Source: Wenzhouxiangella sp. (GTDB lineage Bacteria > Pseudomonadota > Gammaproteobacteria > Xanthomonadales > Wenzhouxiangellaceae). From it: DNA of 7,190 nt. Shown in pieces: positions 5,403 to 7,190 of the stretch. Where the stretch lies: positions 1 through 7,190 of the forward strand of contig SKIE01000233.1 of the NCBI GenBank assembly GCA_007116585.1. Reading direction: 5' to 3'. The notes beneath the pieces were generated by a model. The model saw only the letters and a program-made list of their open reading frames with translations. It had not been told where the DNA came from and did no database searches. The translations under genes were made by a program, and so were the position numbers. Numbering within the stretch: the stretch's first letter is position 1; each line of letters starts with the position of its first letter.

Positions 5403-6968
5403 CTAATCGGTCTTGTCCCGACGATCACGCCAGCGCAGCTGGTACAAATCCAGCCGGCGGTCGGCCAGGTTGCGCACCGAGCCATGCGACCGAATCTCGC
5501 GCAGGTTGTTCAGATCCAGGTCGGCAATGAGCATGGTCTCGGTATTGGGGGTGGCCTCGTGGGCAATCGCATCATGCGGAAAAGCGAAATCTGATGGCGT
5601 GAACACGGCCGCCTGCGAATACTGCATGTCCATATTCTCGACCCGCGGCAGGTTGCCCACCGACCCGGTGATGACCACATAACACTCGTTTTCGATCGCC
5701 CGCGCCTGGGCGCAGCGCCGCACCCGCAGATAGGCATTTTTGGTGTCCGTCCAGTACGGCACGAACAGAATATGCATGCCCTCCTCGGCCAGCAGCCTGG
5801 GCAGTTCCGGAAACTCCACGTCGTAACAGATCAGGATGCCGATCTTGCCGAAGTCGGTATCGAATACCACCACGCGGTTGCCGCCCCGCAAACCCCAGTA
5901 GGACTTTTCATCCGGGGTGACGTGAATCTTGTACTGTCGATCCCAGGTGCCGTCACGCCGCAGAAGGTAGCAGACGTTGCGCAATTCCTCACCGTCGTAT
6001 TCGGGCATGGAGCCGGCCACGATATTGATGTTGTACGACACGGCAAAGCGCTGCATCTGGTCGCGGATCTGCTCGGTGTAACCGGCCAGCTGACGGACGG
6101 CCTCGGCCGGGCCCTGGTCGTTGTAGGCCGCCATCATCGGGCCGTTGAAGAACTCCGGGAACAGCACCACGTCGGCCTGGTAGCCCGACACCGCATCGAC
6201 AAAATACTCGATCTGGGCGTACAGGTCCTCAAGCGAGCGGGTCGGGCGCATCTGCCACTGCACCGCGCCGATGCGCACATCCGAGGGCCGGCCGCCGACC
6301 GCGCCGGGGGTGTCTTCCTCGAAATAGACGTTGACCCATTCCAGCAGCACGGCATGACCGGCCGAGGCCTTGTCGTCGGGCAGGTAGCCGCGCACGATCT
6401 TGCGCACCTGGAAATCATTGGCCAGCTGAAAGGTCAGGATCGGGTCGGTCAACTCGCGCGAGCGCACCTTGGCCACGTACTCGCGCGGCGTGAGTTCTTC
6501 CTTGTGCTTGTGGTAACCCGGAATGCGTCCCCCGACCACGATCTTGCGCAGGTTCAGGCTCTCGCATAATTCCTTGCGCGCGTCGTACAGGCGCCGACCG
6601 AGGCGAAGATCGCGATAATCCGGATCAACAAAGACATCCACACCGTAGAGCACGTCACCCTTGGGGTCATGCGTGGTCAGATAACCGTTGCCGACGATAT
6701 CCCAGTACTTGTGGTCGTGGCCCCAGCGGCTGTATTTCACGATCATCGAAATGGCCGCCGCGACGACGCGGCCGTTGTCCTCGATGCACAGCTGACCGTC
6801 GGGAAAACGCTGAACCTGCGACTCGAACTGGGCCTTCGTCCAGGCGCCGTCCAGCCCGCCGGGATAGACCTTGTCCATGATCCGGGCGATGTCCTGATAG
6901 TCCTCCAGGCGCGACTGGCGCAGGATCAGGCGATGCCGCTCGGAGGAAAAGTCGGCGGTGTCTGACAT
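5403..6968 (-). CDS. Fusion of GNAT acetyltransferase and carbon-nitrogen hydrolase (nitrilase superfamily)
   Basis: A 521-residue two-domain protein of a fusion type widespread in proteobacteria. The N-terminal GNAT domain (about 12-215) should transfer an acetyl group from acetyl-CoA. Its core is YGVDVFVDPDYRDLRLGRRLYD (108-129, quoted in part: VDVFVDP then RLGRRLYD); the usual R/Q-x-x-G-x-G/A loop reads RDLRLG, so its first Gly is Arg. The C-terminal domain (about 230-500) carries the complete nitrilase catalytic triad: Glu272 in LFPEFF, Lys347 in RQYKIH and Cys381 in LICYDVEFPEL. Enzymes of this superfamily hydrolyse amides or nitriles; the true substrate of this fusion is unknown. I chose the ATG at 6968 (MSDTADFSSE) since the reading frame up to 7013 adds residues without a good start or ribosome site; the site before 6968 is only a weak GGAAT. 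The gene is divergent from xseA across a 93-bp gap and is followed 72 bp later by zapG. No membrane segment or signal peptide is visible. Confidence 0.92.
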   Translation of the reverse strand: MSDTADFSSERHRLILRQSRLEDYQDIARIMDKVYPGGLDGAWTKAQFESQVQRFPDGQLCIEDNGRVVAAAISMIVKYSRWGHDHKYWDIVGNGYLTTHDPKGDVLYGVDVFVDPDYRDLRLGRRLYDARKELCESLNLRKIVVGGRIPGYHKHKEELTPREYVAKVRSRELTDPILTFQLANDFQVRKIVRGYLPDDKASAGHAVLLEWVNVYFEEDTPGAVGGRPSDVRIGAVQWQMRPTRSLEDLYAQIEYFVDAVSGYQADVVLFPEFFNGPMMAAYNDQGPAEAVRQLAGYTEQIRDQMQRFAVSYNINIVAGSMPEYDGEELRNVCYLLRRDGTWDRQYKIHVTPDEKSYWGLRGGNRVVVFDTDFGKIGILICYDVEFPELPRLLAEEGMHILFVPYWTDTKNAYLRVRRCAQARAIENECYVVITGSVGNLPRVENMDMQYSQAAVFTPSDFAFPHDAIAHEATPNTETMLIADLDLNNLREIRSHGSVRNLADRRLDLYQLRWRDRRDKTD

Positions 6969-7048
6969 ACAGGATTCCGATATAAAACTGGACGCAAGGA
7001 TAGCGCACATCACCCCGCCCGGCCGTCAGTCCGCCACGAACGTGTCCG

Positions 7049-7054
7049 TATAAT
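7049..7054 (+). promoter_or_regulatory. Consensus -10 box just ahead of xseA
   Basis: A perfect TATAAT lies 7 bases before the ATG at 7062. No convincing -35 is found at 16-18 bp upstream. The expected transcription start falls at about 7060-7062, which would make the xseA mRNA leaderless or nearly so. The purine run GAGGA (7055-7059) is only 2 bases from the ATG, too close to act as a normal ribosome site. Confidence 0.4.
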
Positions 7055-7061
7055 GAGGACC

Positions 7062-7190
7062 ATGCAGCTCTCCGCCCCCGGCCCGCAAACCCTTGTCTAC
7101 TCGCCGTCCGAGATCAACCGGGAGGCGCGCACGCACCTGGAAGCCGGGTTTCCGCGCGTTTGGCTGCGCGGCGAGATCTCCAACCTGGCC
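7062..7190 (+). CDS. xseA: Exodeoxyribonuclease VII large subunit, N-terminal fragment cut by the window end
   Basis: The first 43 codons of xseA, open to the end of the window. The protein forms exonuclease VII with the small subunit XseB and degrades single-stranded DNA from both ends in repair and mutation avoidance. The visible part matches the start of the XseA OB-fold (tRNA_anti-like) domain: YSPSEINREAR (13-23), then FPRVWLRGEISNLA (30-43), which corresponds to the family's YSVSELNRxxR and FPxVWVxGEISNL blocks. The start at 7062 places these blocks at the usual distance from the N-terminus. An in-frame ATG at 7053 is possible but overlaps the TATAAT box. The gene is divergent from the GNAT/nitrilase fusion. 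Identification is strong despite the short length. Confidence 0.92.
   Translation, partial: MQLSAPGPQTLVYSPSEINREARTHLEAGFPRVWLRGEISNLA

Noticed and set aside
5772..6569. 265-residue + strand open frame opposite the GNAT/nitrilase gene
   Set aside because: High-GC shadow frame rich in His, Leu and Val; the - strand carries the full catalytic triad and GNAT core.

Overview
The window looks like core chromosome of a high-GC gammaproteobacterium. Three things support this: the tmRNA tag reads ANDDNYALAA, a form known from Pseudomonas-like gammaproteobacteria; a YhcB/ZapG (DUF1043) protein is present, a family characteristic of that class; and xseA and a GNAT/nitrilase fusion are arranged as housekeeping genes. 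I cannot name the genus. No transposase, integrase, phage gene or CRISPR array is visible.

Layout from left to right. Bases 1-300 are the 3' part of ssrA (tmRNA) on the + strand, running from just before the tag reading frame to the CCA end, followed by a strong perfect-palindrome terminator (307-340). A small two-helix membrane protein of unknown function (392-637, -) is divergent from a SAM-dependent methyltransferase with an N-terminal pair of CxxC motifs (773-1486, +). The methyltransferase meets tail to tail, with an 11-bp overlap, a GGDEF protein with GAF and PAS sensory regions (1476-3380, -). That gene lies 16 bp downstream of a FIST-domain protein (3397-4524, -), and the two form a probable sensor/diguanylate cyclase operon. 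Further right, on the - strand, are a ZapG/YhcB homologue with an unusually long Glu-Pro-rich tail encoded by 18-bp tandem repeats (4695-5330) and a GNAT acetyltransferase-carbon-nitrogen hydrolase fusion (5403-6968). The window ends in the first 43 codons of xseA (exonuclease VII large subunit, +), divergent from the fusion gene.

The one clear functional partnership is the FIST-GGDEF pair: FIST domains bind small ligands, in some members through haem that senses nitric oxide, and the adjacent cyclase has an intact GGEEF active site and RxxD inhibitory site. The other genes look like independent housekeeping units. No stretch over 300 bp lacks a gene. The gaps (301-391, 638-772, 4525-4694, 5331-5402, 6969-7061) hold the terminator, probable promoters and hairpins described below. 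The points most worth a second look are the FIST-GGDEF operon, the repeat-expanded ZapG tail, and two + strand genes whose -10 boxes sit 7 bases before the start codon, suggesting leaderless mRNAs.
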